A stretch of 64,000 bases of DNA, taken from positions 22,331-86,330 of the forward strand of contig NZ_JAVRIC010000019.1 of assembly GCF_031846245.1 (NCBI RefSeq). The letters run 5' to 3'. The DNA is from Banduia mediterranea (GTDB taxonomy: Bacteria > Pseudomonadota > Gammaproteobacteria > Nevskiales > Nevskiaceae). Below, one piece after another: positions 36,564 through 46,200 of the stretch (positions are counted from its first letter, which is position 1; every line of letters begins with the position of its first letter). A program made the position numbers and the translations under genes. The notes under the pieces were generated by a model. That model ran no database searches. It was not told where the DNA came from and saw nothing but the letters and a program-made list of their open reading frames with translations.

Positions 36564-37632
36564 GCATGCCCTGCCCGCGCTCGCGGAGCCGGTCTGGCGT
36601 CGCCCGTTGCCGCTGTGCCTGGGCTTGACGCTGATCCTGCTGCTGGCGGTGTTGGTCGCGCTGGCCACCGGCCCCTTGGAGCTGCCGCCCGGCCGCGTAC
36701 TGGCGACCCTGGCGCACGCCATCGGCATTCACTGGGGCGATCCGCCGAGCGCGGTCGAGAATGCGGCGCTGCTGCAGATTCGCCTGCCACGGGTCGTGCT
36801 TGGCCTGCTTGTTGGTGCGGCGCTCGCAGCCTCCGGCGGCGCCATGCAGGGGGTGTTCCGAAATCCATTGGCCGATCCCGCGCTAATCGGTGTATCCAGC
36901 GGCGCGGCCCTGGGCGCCGCCGCGGTGATCGTGTTTTTCGGCGCCGGCATCGGCCCGGTCTCCTACGCGTTCTCGCTGCCGCTGGCGGCATTCGCTGGGG
37001 GCGCCGTGGCGACCTGGACCGTTGCGCGCCTGTCCATGGCCGACGGCGTCACCCGCGTCGCCACGATGCTGCTGGCCGGCCTTGCGATCAACGCCGTTGC
37101 CAACGCCGGCATCGGCCTGTTCACGCAGCTTGCGGACGACTTTGCGCTGCGCAGCCTCACCTTCTGGCTGTTCGGCAGCCTCGGCAAGGCCAGCTGGACC
37201 GAGATCGCGGTCGCCGCGCCGGTACTGGTCGTGAGCACTGCGCTGATTCCGCGAGATGCCAGCGCACTCAACGCATTGCTGCTCGGCGAAGCCGAAGCCG
37301 GCCATCTCGGCGTGGCAGTGGAACGCCTCAAACGCCGACTGGTGGTTCTGGTGGTGCTCGCGGTCGGTGCCTCGGTGGCCCTGACCGGCGTCATCGGCTT
37401 CGTCGGCCTGATCGTGCCGCATCTGATCAGACTATGGGCCGGCCCCGATCACCGCCTGCTGCTGCCGGCATCCGCGCTGCTGGGCGCGATCCTGCTGACG
37501 CTGGCGGACACCGCCGCCAGAACCGTGGCGGCGCCGATCGAATTACCGATCGGCATCCTGACCGCGCTGGTCGGCGGCCCGTTCTTCATCGCTCTGCTGC
37601 TGCGATTCCGCAACGATGACGAAACCCTGTGA
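36556..37632 (+). CDS. hmuU: Heme/iron-chelate ABC transporter permease (FecCD family)
   Basis: The 358-residue protein has the many-helix FecCD/BtuC layout. Signatures are RLPRVVLGLLVGAALAASGG near residue 75, MQGVFRNPLADPALIGVSSG (coupling region) near residue 96, and a late FVGLIVPHLIRLWAGPDHR loop that contacts the ATPase. The start is a GTG inside the end of the damaged hmuT frame. The gene itself looks intact. It overlaps hmuV by 17 bp. It would form the inner-membrane channel for heme with HmuV. Confidence 0.92.
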   Translation: MTEHALPALAEPVWRRPLPLCLGLTLILLLAVLVALATGPLELPPGRVLATLAHAIGIHWGDPPSAVENAALLQIRLPRVVLGLLVGAALAASGGAMQGVFRNPLADPALIGVSSGAALGAAAVIVFFGAGIGPVSYAFSLPLAAFAGGAVATWTVARLSMADGVTRVATMLLAGLAINAVANAGIGLFTQLADDFALRSLTFWLFGSLGKASWTEIAVAAPVLVVSTALIPRDASALNALLLGEAEAGHLGVAVERLKRRLVVLVVLAVGASVALTGVIGFVGLIVPHLIRLWAGPDHRLLLPASALLGAILLTLADTAARTVAAPIELPIGILTALVGGPFFIALLLRFRNDDETL

Positions 37633-38443
37633 GGGCAAGACGCTGAGCCTGGTCGCGGAGCAACTGCATTGCCGAGCCGGTGAGCGCAGCCTGCTGCACG
37701 AAGTCTCGCTGCGCCTCACGCCCGGCGAAGTGCATGCGGTGCTCGGCCCCAACGGCGCCGGCAAGTCCACGCTACTGAAAGCCTTGAGCGGCGAACTGCG
37801 TCCCCAGGCGGGGCGCGTCGAGCTCAATGGCCAGGCGCTGGACGCGATGCCGCCGCGCGAACGTGCCCGACACCGGGCGGTGCTGCCGCAACTGGACCGC
37901 TTGCGCTTCGGCTTCAAGGCCGAGCAGGTGGTCTCGATGGGCCGCCAGCCCTGCCTTCGGCATGGGCCCGCGCGCGAGCGCGAGATCGTGCTCTCGGCCC
38001 TGGACGCTGCGGGCGTTCGCGCGCTGGCGCAGCGCCGCTATACGACGCTGTCCGGCGGCGAACGAGCGCGAGTGCAGTTCGCCCGGGTGCTGGCGCAGAT
38101 CTGGGAACCGCTGCCCTCCGGGCCGCGCTATCTGCTGCTCGACGAACCCACGGCCAGCCTCGATCTGGCCCACCAGCATCACCTGATGACGACCGCGCGA
38201 CGCTTCGCTGCCAATGGCGTGGGCGTCCTCGCCGTGCTGCACGATCCCAATCTTGCGCTGCGCTACGCCGACCGCGTCAGCCTGCTTCGCGACGGTCGTG
38301 TTCTGGCCGGCGGCACGCCGACCGCGGTGATGGATGCGGCGCACCTGCACCGGCTCTACGGCATCGAGGTCGACATCATCCAAGTGCCCGGCCAACGGGG
38401 CTGGATCGTGCCACGAACGCCTGGCGACACCGCCTCAGACTGA
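37616..38443 (+). CDS. hmuV: Heme ABC transporter ATP-binding protein
   Basis: The 275-residue ATPase has Walker A GPNGAGKSTLLKAL near residue 42, signature LSGGERARVQFARVLAQ near residue 142, Walker B YLLLDEPTASLDLAHQHH near residue 173, and the switch histidine in AVLHDPNLALRYADRV near residue 205. It powers import through HmuU. The start overlaps the hmuU 3' end. Both subunits look functional although the binding protein does not. Confidence 0.93.
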   Translation: MTKPCEGKTLSLVAEQLHCRAGERSLLHEVSLRLTPGEVHAVLGPNGAGKSTLLKALSGELRPQAGRVELNGQALDAMPPRERARHRAVLPQLDRLRFGFKAEQVVSMGRQPCLRHGPAREREIVLSALDAAGVRALAQRRYTTLSGGERARVQFARVLAQIWEPLPSGPRYLLLDEPTASLDLAHQHHLMTTARRFAANGVGVLAVLHDPNLALRYADRVSLLRDGRVLAGGTPTAVMDAAHLHRLYGIEVDIIQVPGQRGWIVPRTPGDTASD

Positions 38444-38474
38444 GCCGCGCCCGCTCGGCTGCTGGCGAAAAAGA

Positions 38475-38505
38475 AGAAAAAAACGCGGCCAGCGAGGCCG
38501 CGTTT
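38475..38505 (-). terminator. Intrinsic terminator of the DUF1134 gene
   Basis: A perfect 10-bp stem (AAACGCGGCC / GGCCGCGTTT) with loop AGCGA is followed on the minus strand by a T-rich run (TTTTCTTCTT). It lies between the converging hmuV and DUF1134 genes, 24 bp past the latter's stop. On the plus strand it also ends in TTT and may serve hmuV. Confidence 0.85.
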
Positions 38506-38528
38506 CCTGGACGGTCTCGCACGCCTTT

Positions 38529-39152
38529 CTACAAGGGATTCCAGGTCTTCTTGCGCGTGTAGTTCATGTAGCCAATCGAGGCTCCGGCGCGCAGCCCGAC
38601 ACCGGTGCGGATCGGGGCCAGGGTGATGCCATCGGTGCGTTGATAGTTGACGCCGACGCCGGCCACGAAATAGTAGCTGCCATCCACTGCCGGGAAACGC
38701 TGAAACAGATCGGCCGTGCGTTCGAGGTCATAAACCAGCGTGAACACCTTGGACGCGTTTCCGCCAAGATCGAAACCGATCGAGGGACCGGTCCAGTACA
38801 CCGGCATCTGCCCCCCGGACTTGTAATTCAGCGAACCCTGACCGTAGCGCAGGCCGACCGCGATGGCGCCGCTGACCTCTTCGCCGGCGATATACCCCAC
38901 CGGTTCGCCCAGATCCTGGAACACGCGCTCGACGCCCTTGGCGAGCCCCTCGGTGACGTTGCCGAAAAACCCGCGCGCCGCGTCCATCACCTCTTTCTGG
39001 GAATAGGTGTCGGCGGGCTCGGCCTGCTCGGCCTGCGGCGCCGGCTCCGGATCGTTCGATGCGTCCTGTGCCCAGACCGACAGCGGCATCAGTGCGAGCA
39101 GCAGCACCGCTGGCAGCAGCCGCGGCAGACGTACGCAGATTCGCTTGTGCAT
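38529..39152 (-). CDS. DUF1134 (EipA-like) exported protein
   Basis: From the ATG at 39152 the product has 207 residues. It has a signal peptide (RLLPAVLLLALMPLSVWAQ), then a Glu/Pro/Ala-rich linker, then the DUF1134 core. The core includes GDLGEPVGYIAGEEV-type sequence (VFQDLGEPVGYIAGEEVSGA), GQGSLNYKSGGQMPVYWTGP and SIGFDLGGNASKVFTLVYDL. In Brucella a DUF1134 protein, EipA, supports envelope integrity; the role here is not known. The frame continues upstream to 39317, but only this ATG gives a signal peptide. The product should be periplasmic. Confidence 0.88.
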   Translation of the reverse strand: MHKRICVRLPRLLPAVLLLALMPLSVWAQDASNDPEPAPQAEQAEPADTYSQKEVMDAARGFFGNVTEGLAKGVERVFQDLGEPVGYIAGEEVSGAIAVGLRYGQGSLNYKSGGQMPVYWTGPSIGFDLGGNASKVFTLVYDLERTADLFQRFPAVDGSYYFVAGVGVNYQRTDGITLAPIRTGVGLRAGASIGYMNYTRKKTWNPL

Positions 39153-39384
39153 GAGTGACCCTAGGCCTTGAAGTGGCGGCCACGCTAGCAGCGCGGGCTT
39201 AACGAGCACTGACCACGACACGCGTCGATGGTAGCGGATAGGGTGCTTTGAAGCGACCGGCAACCGACGCAAGTCATGCCTGGTTTGCGCGGATCCGGAT
39301 GTGGCGAAAACCCGCAAAAGCTTGCGATATCCGCCGATCCTTACTGCCTTGGGCCGCCGCTCCTCATGCTAGAATTTGCCCGCC

Positions 39385-39699
39385 ATGCGAGAACTGACCC
39401 CCCAGGAGCTTCAGGGAATTCTCAAGGATCCGGATCTCGTTCTGCTCGACGTCCGCATGCCCGAGGAGTTCGAAATTGCCAGCCTTTCCGGCAGCTTGCA
39501 CATTCCGATGCCGGAAGTTCCGAATCGGCTCGGCGACCTGAACCCAGGCTCGCGCATCGTTGTCCTATGCCATCACGGAATCCGCAGCGAACGCGTGGCA
39601 CGTTTGTTGGAACGCAGTGGATTTACGGATGTCAGTCATCTGGTCGGCGGTCTTGATCGCTGGGCGGACGAGGTCGATCCTTCGATGCCGCGCTACTGA
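39385..39699 (+). CDS. Rhodanese-like domain protein
   Basis: From the ATG at 39385 the product has 104 residues and consists of one rhodanese domain. LVLLDVRMPEEFEIASLSGS gives the N-terminal strand and CH2A-like motif, and IVVLCHHGIRSERVA holds the catalytic Cys in a six-residue loop (CHHGIRS). A single-domain protein of this kind can carry a persulfide sulfur. A TTG nine bases upstream is an alternative start. The gene lies 89 bp before tolC on the same strand, a frequent gammaproteobacterial pairing. The physiological acceptor is unknown. Confidence 0.93.
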   Translation: MRELTPQELQGILKDPDLVLLDVRMPEEFEIASLSGSLHIPMPEVPNRLGDLNPGSRIVVLCHHGIRSERVARLLERSGFTDVSHLVGGLDRWADEVDPSMPRY

Positions 39700-39788
39700 C
39701 CTGACAGCCTGCAGCGGGTGCTGGCGACAACTCCCGTCAACCCGCACCAAGTCCTTTGGGGCCAATTCGTTTTGGGGAATAGCAGTTC

Positions 39789-41138
39789 ATGCGTCTGATC
39801 TTCAGCCTGCTCGGCTTGCTGGCCACACCTGGCCTGGCCGTGGCGTCCGACCTTGTCGACGTTTACGATCTGGCCGTTCAGAACGACACACAGCTGGCCG
39901 CTCAGGGCCATGCTCTGGATGCCGCGTTGCAGTCCATGCCGATAGCACGGTCTTCTCTGCTGCCCCAGCTCAGCGGGTCGGGGTCCTACAGCTTCGACAA
40001 CAACAAGACCACCTCGACGGTTACGTTCGACCAGACGACCGGCCAGGAAATTCCACCGACGAGCTTCACCCGCACCTCGTACGCCGAACCCTACAGCTAT
40101 GGCCTGAACCTGAACCAGATACTGTTCGACCGCGAAGCCTGGGTACGTCTCAAACAATCGGATGATCGTGCGGCGTCGGCGCGAGCCGACTACGCCGCCG
40201 CCCAGCAAGACCTCGTACTGCGCGTGAGCCAGGCCTATTTCGATGTCCTGGCAGCCCAGGACAGCCTGCGATTCTCGAAGGCGGAAAATGAGGCGGTATC
40301 CCGTCAGCTCGAACAATCCAGGCAACGATTCGACGTCGGGCTGGCCGCGATCACCGATGTTCAGGAAGCCCAGGCGCGATACGACCTGACCGTGGCCAAT
40401 GCGCTACAAGCCGAACAGGATCTCGCCACCGCACGGCAGGCACTCGCGCAGATCATCCGGCAGCGCGAACTGCCGCTCGCCAGATTGCAGGACGAAATCC
40501 CGTTGCCCAAGCCGGACCCGGCCGATGCGGACGCCTGGGTCGATGCTGCAAACGAAGGCAATCTCACGCTGCTGTCAGCCAGAATTCAGTCCGAGATTGC
40601 GCACAAGGACATCAAGATCAGCAAGTCCGGGCACTATCCCACCTTGAACCTGCAAGGCACCAAGCGCTACTCACAGAGCGGCGGCTACAACGACTCCGAG
40701 ACCGATTCGGACTCCGTCTCGCTTAACCTCAACGTGCCGATTTTTTCGGGCTTGGGCGTGCGCGCCGACGTGCGCCGCGCCAGCAGCGTTTATGAACAGC
40801 GCCTTTCGGAACTCGAAGGCACGGAGCGGCAGGTCGAACGTGACACACGTGTGGCCTATCAGGGCGTGATCACCGGCAGCGCACGCGTCAAGGCGCTCAA
40901 GCAGGCCGTGGTTTCGAACCAGACGGCCTACGAAGCCAGCGATGTCGGCCTGCAGGTCGGCACGCGAACCAACGTCGACGTGCTCGATGCGCAGCAGCAG
41001 CTCTACAGTGCGCAGCGCGACTACGCGCGAGCACGCTATGACTATCTGATCAGTGTGCTTCAGCTCAAGGCCGCCGCCGGACGGCTCGTTGAGAACGACC
41101 TCGTCGAGATCAATCGGCTGCTGATCGACGAAAACTGA
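39789..41138 (+). CDS. tolC: TolC-family outer-membrane efflux channel
   Basis: The 449-residue protein has a signal peptide (MRLIFSLLGLLATPGLAVAS) and the two repeated halves of TolC. The first starts at LVDVYDLAVQNDTQLAAQGH and the second at AWVDAANEGNLTLLSARIQS; each holds long coiled helices with interleaved beta strands. The motif YFDVLAAQDSLRFSKAENEA is the usual helix-3 region. It forms the trimeric exit duct for type I secretion and RND/MFS efflux. No inner-membrane or adaptor genes flank it, so it probably serves several systems, as E. coli TolC does. Confidence 0.93.
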   Translation: MRLIFSLLGLLATPGLAVASDLVDVYDLAVQNDTQLAAQGHALDAALQSMPIARSSLLPQLSGSGSYSFDNNKTTSTVTFDQTTGQEIPPTSFTRTSYAEPYSYGLNLNQILFDREAWVRLKQSDDRAASARADYAAAQQDLVLRVSQAYFDVLAAQDSLRFSKAENEAVSRQLEQSRQRFDVGLAAITDVQEAQARYDLTVANALQAEQDLATARQALAQIIRQRELPLARLQDEIPLPKPDPADADAWVDAANEGNLTLLSARIQSEIAHKDIKISKSGHYPTLNLQGTKRYSQSGGYNDSETDSDSVSLNLNVPIFSGLGVRADVRRASSVYEQRLSELEGTERQVERDTRVAYQGVITGSARVKALKQAVVSNQTAYEASDVGLQVGTRTNVDVLDAQQQLYSAQRDYARARYDYLISVLQLKAAAGRLVENDLVEINRLLIDEN

Positions 41139-41864
41139 TCAAAGGTGCAGGCCGCACTCGGTCTTGGGCTTGCCCTGCCAGCGACCGCTGCGGCCTTCGC
41201 CGGCCACCGTGCAATGCGTGCAACCGATCGACGAGTAGCCCTGCGCCACCATCGGATGAAACGGCAGCGCGTGATCGCGGATGTAGGCGTCGCGCTGCTC
41301 GCGGCTGACGTCGATCATCGGATTGAACTTGAGCAGGCCGCGCCGCAGCTCGAACAGTTCCAGTCCTGAGCGATGGTCGGTCTGCCAGCGCATCAGGCTT
41401 GAGACCCACACTTGGTACCGCGGCTTGATCGCGTCCAGCGGCTCGGTCTTGTTGATCGAGCAGCAGAAATCCGGGTCGCGTTCGTAGGACTTTTCCTGCT
41501 GTGTGAACTGGTGCTTCCAGTCTTCGGCGCGCACGTCGAACACCGTCAGACCAAAGCGCTCGACCAGATAATCCCGATACTCCAGGGTCTTGGGAAAGTG
41601 ATAGCCGGTATCGATGAAGGCGATCGGCTGCTCCCGACGGATCGTCGAGATGATGTGCAGAAAACAGGCCGAGGTCGCGGCAAACGAGGAGGTGACCAAG
41701 ACCTTGTCCGGATCGAAATCCCGATACAGCCGCTCGATCCGGGCATTGAAATCCAGCGGCGCGTATTCGGCATTGAGCTGCGCCACGCGCTTCGCATCGA
41801 AAGGCGCGCGATCGGTGGCGACATCGACTTCATGTTCGGCGATCAGTGGTGCGGAAACAGTCAT
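41139..41864 (-). CDS. cysH: Adenylylsulfate/phosphoadenylylsulfate reductase, [4Fe-4S] type
   Basis: From the ATG at 41864 the product has 241 residues. It has the nucleotide-binding start VLVTSSFAATSACFLHII, the catalytic tail KTECGLHL, and, unlike the E. coli enzyme, two cysteine pairs: Cys-Cys in DPDFCCSINK and CxxC in SIGCTHCTVAGEG. In the family these four cysteines bind a 4Fe-4S cluster and go with use of adenylylsulfate (APS). It makes sulfite for cysteine synthesis. Its stop abuts that of tolC tail-to-tail (0 bp between). The frame continues upstream to 41927, but those residues look non-coding. Confidence 0.93.
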   Translation of the reverse strand: MTVSAPLIAEHEVDVATDRAPFDAKRVAQLNAEYAPLDFNARIERLYRDFDPDKVLVTSSFAATSACFLHIISTIRREQPIAFIDTGYHFPKTLEYRDYLVERFGLTVFDVRAEDWKHQFTQQEKSYERDPDFCCSINKTEPLDAIKPRYQVWVSSLMRWQTDHRSGLELFELRRGLLKFNPMIDVSREQRDAYIRDHALPFHPMVAQGYSSIGCTHCTVAGEGRSGRWQGKPKTECGLHL

Positions 41865-42087
41865 GACTTGCGGCGGCTCGTCGGCTTGATCAGGATGCGC
41901 AGGATAGGCAGCGCCACCGCGTCTCACAATGAATCAGGCTGCATTCGGTCAAAACGTCATAACCTTATGCGCGTCGAATCGACCTCGCAGAACGGGCCGC
42001 CCGCCCCGCTTCGGTTCTCATCGGGGACGCCAGCGGCAACAATAGGAGCATTCGTACATTCATTTCACGGACCGAAGAACAACGCCG

Positions 42088-43239
42088 ATGAGCCATCTCA
42101 AGCAGCTTTCCTCCCTCGGCCAATCCGTCTGGCTGGACTTCATCCGCCGCAAATTGCTGAGCTCCGGCGAGCTGGCGCGCCTGATCGCGGACGACGGCCT
42201 GCGCGGTCTCACGTCCAATCCCGCGATCTTCGAGAAGGCCATCGGCGGCAGCAACGACTACGACGCCGCGCTGGAAACCTTTGTCGATCTCGGCATCCAT
42301 GATCCGCGTCAGATCTTCGAGGCGCTGGCGGTGACGGACATCCAGCATGCCGCCGATCTGTTCCTGGGCGTCTATCACGAGAGCCAGGCGACCGACGGTT
42401 ACGTCAGTCTGGAAGTCTCACCGCAGCTCGCCAACGATGCCAGCGCGACCATCAACGAAGCCCGCCGCCTGTGGGCCGCCGTGAATCGCCCCAATCTGAT
42501 GATCAAGGTTCCGGGCACGGCCAGCAGCCTCGCGGCGATCCGGCGCCTGATCGGCGAAGGCATCAACGTCAATGTGACGTTGCTGTTCTCACGGTCCGCG
42601 TACCGCGAGGTGGCGCGCGCCTACATCGACGGCATCGCCGACCTCATCAAACAGGGGGGCGATCCCCGCCGCGTCGCCAGCGTTGCCAGCTTCTTCATCA
42701 GCCGCATCGATGCACAGGTGGACGCAGAGATCGAAGCGCGCATCGCAGGTGGAGACCCGGATGCCGCCGGTCTGCAAGCGCTCACAGGAAAACTTGCGAT
42801 CGCCAATGCCAAGCTCGCGTACCTGGACTATCTCGAACTGTTCTCCAGCGACCGCTGGGAAGCCATGGCGGCGCAGGGTGCGCAGACCCAACGCCTGCTA
42901 TGGGCCAGCACCGGCACCAAGAATCCGAGCTACCGCGACACGCTCTACGTGGACGAATTGATCGGCGAGCACACCGTCAACACCATGCCGCCGGCGACGA
43001 TGGACGCATTCCGCGACCATGGTGCCGCGGCCGACACCCTGGGCGATCGCATCGAACAGGCGCGCGAGCAGATCAAGGCCGCCGCCAAGCTCGCGATTCC
43101 GCTTGAGGCGATCACGGACCGCCTGGTGCGTGAAGGCATCAAGCAGTTCGAGGATGCCGACGCCAAGCTGATCGCCGCGGTGCAGGCCAAGGTCGATGCG
43201 ATCCGTTCGGGCAAGAGCACGGAACCCCTGCACGGCTGA
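42088..43239 (+). CDS. tal: Transaldolase
   Basis: The 383-residue protein is of the longer transaldolase type. It has GLRGLTSNPAIFEKAIGGSN near residue 33, YVSLEVSPQLANDASATINE near residue 106, and the Schiff-base lysine in NLMIKVPGTASS near residue 136. The C-terminal part has SAYREVARAYIDGIADLI and KNPSYRDTLYVDELIG. It transfers a dihydroxyacetone unit in the non-oxidative pentose-phosphate pathway. The gene is not beside other pathway genes; putA converges on it, with 18 bp between the ends. Confidence 0.95.
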   Translation: MSHLKQLSSLGQSVWLDFIRRKLLSSGELARLIADDGLRGLTSNPAIFEKAIGGSNDYDAALETFVDLGIHDPRQIFEALAVTDIQHAADLFLGVYHESQATDGYVSLEVSPQLANDASATINEARRLWAAVNRPNLMIKVPGTASSLAAIRRLIGEGINVNVTLLFSRSAYREVARAYIDGIADLIKQGGDPRRVASVASFFISRIDAQVDAEIEARIAGGDPDAAGLQALTGKLAIANAKLAYLDYLELFSSDRWEAMAAQGAQTQRLLWASTGTKNPSYRDTLYVDELIGEHTVNTMPPATMDAFRDHGAAADTLGDRIEQAREQIKAAAKLAIPLEAITDRLVREGIKQFEDADAKLIAAVQAKVDAIRSGKSTEPLHG

Positions 43240-43257
43240 ACACCCGGCCGGCTCGTT

Positions 43258-46200
43258 TCAGCCGTCACCACTCGCCGCAAGCAAACGGGCGTTGCCGCCG
43301 ATCGCCGACGTATTCACTGTCAGGGTGCGTTCCGTGACGAAGCGCAACAGATAATGCGGCCCGCCGGCCTTGGGGCCGGTGCCGGACAGACCTTCCCCGC
43401 CGAACGGCTGCACGCCGACCACCGCGCCGATCTGATTGCGGTTGACGTAACAGTTGCCGACACGCGCCAAGGCGCGCACCCGCCGCCAGGTCTTCTCGAT
43501 GCGGCTGTGCACACCCAGGGTCAGCCCGAAGCCGGTGTTGTTGATGTCCTCGATGATCTGATCGAGCTTGCGCCCGGAGTAGCGGATCACGTGCAGAATC
43601 GGGCCGAAGTGCTCGGCGTCGAGCTGCTTGATCGAATCGATCTCCACGGCGGTCGGCGGCACAAAACTGCCGTGCTCACAGCGCGTCGACAGTGGCAATC
43701 GCAGGATCAGGCGGCCGAGCCCGGCCACAGCGTCCACGTGCGCCATCAGCGAGGCCTGTGCCTCCGGGTCGATGACCGGGCCCACGTCGGTCGCCAGCCA
43801 GGCAGGATCGCCCACCACCAGTTCCTGCATCGCGCCGCGCAGCATGCCGACCACCTTATCGGCGATTTCCTGTTGCACATAGAGCACGCGCAAGGCCGAA
43901 CAGCGCTGACCGGCGGACTGAAACGCTGCCGTAATCACGTCTTTCACGACCTGTTCCGGCAAGGCACTGGAGTCGGCGATCATTGCGTTCTGACCCCCGG
44001 TTTCCGCGATCAGGCTAGCGATCGCGCCCGGACGCGCGGCCAGTGTGCGGTTGATGGTCTGCGCCACAGCCACTGATCCGGTAAATGCCACGCCGGCGAC
44101 CAAGGGATGCTGGCACAGCGCTGCACCGACATCGCCTTCGCCGAGCACGCATTGCAGCACGTCGTCCGGGATGCCGGCATCCAGCATCAGTCGCACCATC
44201 ATCATGGCGACGAGGTTGGTCTGCTCGGCCGGCTTGGCGACCACGGTGTTACCGGCAACCAGCGCCGCCGCGATCTGCCCGGTGAAGATCGCCAGCGGGA
44301 AATTCCATGGCGAGATGCAGACGAACACGCCGCGCCCGGCCAACTGCAATTCGTTGTGCTCACCGGTGGGGCCTGGCAACACCTCCGGCGCGGTCATCAG
44401 GCGACGCGCCTGCTGGGCGTAGTAACGCAGGAAATCCACCGCCTCGCGGACCTCGGCCACTGCATCTGGCAAACCCTTGCCGGCCTCTCGCACCAGGGCC
44501 GCCAGAAACTCCGGGCGGCGCGCCTCAAGCCGGTCGGCCGCGCGCTCCAGCAATTGCGCGCGCGACTCCACCGGCATTGCATTCCAGCGCGGCTGCGCAT
44601 GCCAGGCCGCCGCGACGACCTCGCCGAGGTCGTCCGGTTCGAACGGGCACCAGTGCCCGAGCACCGCGCGCCGGTCGGCCGGATTGTGCACCGGCAACGG
44701 GCTGCGTTTCGAGTCGATCGCGTTGTGCGTCAGTGAGTCCGCTCGCGATGGAAGCGGCGCTGCGCTCAAGGCTTCAGCCAGCGCCGAGGCCTCCGGCTCG
44801 GACGCGAAGTTGACACCGCTGGAATTGAGTCGCGAACTGCCGTAGAGCGCCTGGGGAAGGGCGATCGCCGGATTCGGGATCACGGGATACTGCTGCACCT
44901 GTTCCACCGGATCGAGCACCAGTTGCTCCGGCGGCACGTTCTCGTCATAGATTCTGTTGACGAACGAGCTGTTGGCGCCGTTTTCCAGCAGGCGGCGCAC
45001 CAGATACGGCAGCAGATCCTCGTGTGAACCGACCGGGGCATAGATCCGCACCGGCACCGGAATGTCACGCATCACCGCTTCGTACAGCGCTTCGCCCATG
45101 CCGTGCAGGCGCTGGAATTCGTAGCCGGCATCGTCGCCCGCGTAGCTGCGTACGGCGGCGACGGTATGGGCGTTGTGCGTGGCCAGCTGCGGATAGAAGT
45201 GCGTGCGTGCCGCCAGCAGACGGCGCGCGCAGGCCAGGTACGAAACATCGGTATTGGGCTTGCGCGTGAACACCGGGTAGCCGGCCAGGCCCTGCTCCTG
45301 GGCCCGCTTGATTTCGGTATCCCAATAAGCGCCCTTGACCAGTCGCACCGGAATCTGACGGCCCACGCCCGCCGCCAGCGCCTCCAGCCATTCGATGACC
45401 GGCAAAGCACGCTTCTGAAAGGCCTGGACTGCGAGACCGAAGCCGTTCCAGCCGCTCAGCGTCACATCACGATAGACCGCCTCGAAGACGTCCAGCGACA
45501 GCTCCAGGCGATCGGCTTCCTCCGCGTCCACGGTCAAGCCGATCCGGTGTCGCTTGGCTTCCTGCGCCAGCGCCAGCAGGTTCGGCACCAGTTCGGCGAG
45601 CACTCGCTCGCGCTGCGCCACCTCATAGCGCGGATGCAGCGCCGACAGCTTCACCGAGATACTCGGCCGGCGCAGCAACTCGGTTTCGACGCCGGCACGC
45701 TTGCCGATCGCCTGAATCGCGTCATGGTAGGACTGCAGGTAGCGCCTGGCGTCGCTGGCGTTGAGCGCCGCCTCGCCGAGCATGTCGAACGAGTGCAGGT
45801 AGGCGCGGTGCGCCTTGCTGCGAGACCCGTCCAGAGCCTCGGCAATGCTGCGCCCGATCACGAACTGGTGCCCCATCAGCTTCATCGCCTGGCGCACCGC
45901 CATGCGGATCACCGGCTCGCTGGACTTTCCGATCAGGCGATTGAACGAAGCTCGAAAATTTCCCGTGGTTTGCGGCGACAGGCGCACCAGACGCCCGGTC
46001 AGCATCAGCCCCCAGGTCGAGGCATTGACGAACAGGGAGTCCGAACGCCCGAGGTGGGACTCCCAGTCCGCCTCGGACAACTTGTCCGCGATCAGCGCTT
46101 CGGCGGTGTCGTCGTCCGGGATGCGCAGCAAGGCCTCGGCCAGACACATCAGCAGCACGCCTTCATCCGACGACAGATCGTATTCCTGCATGAAGGAATC

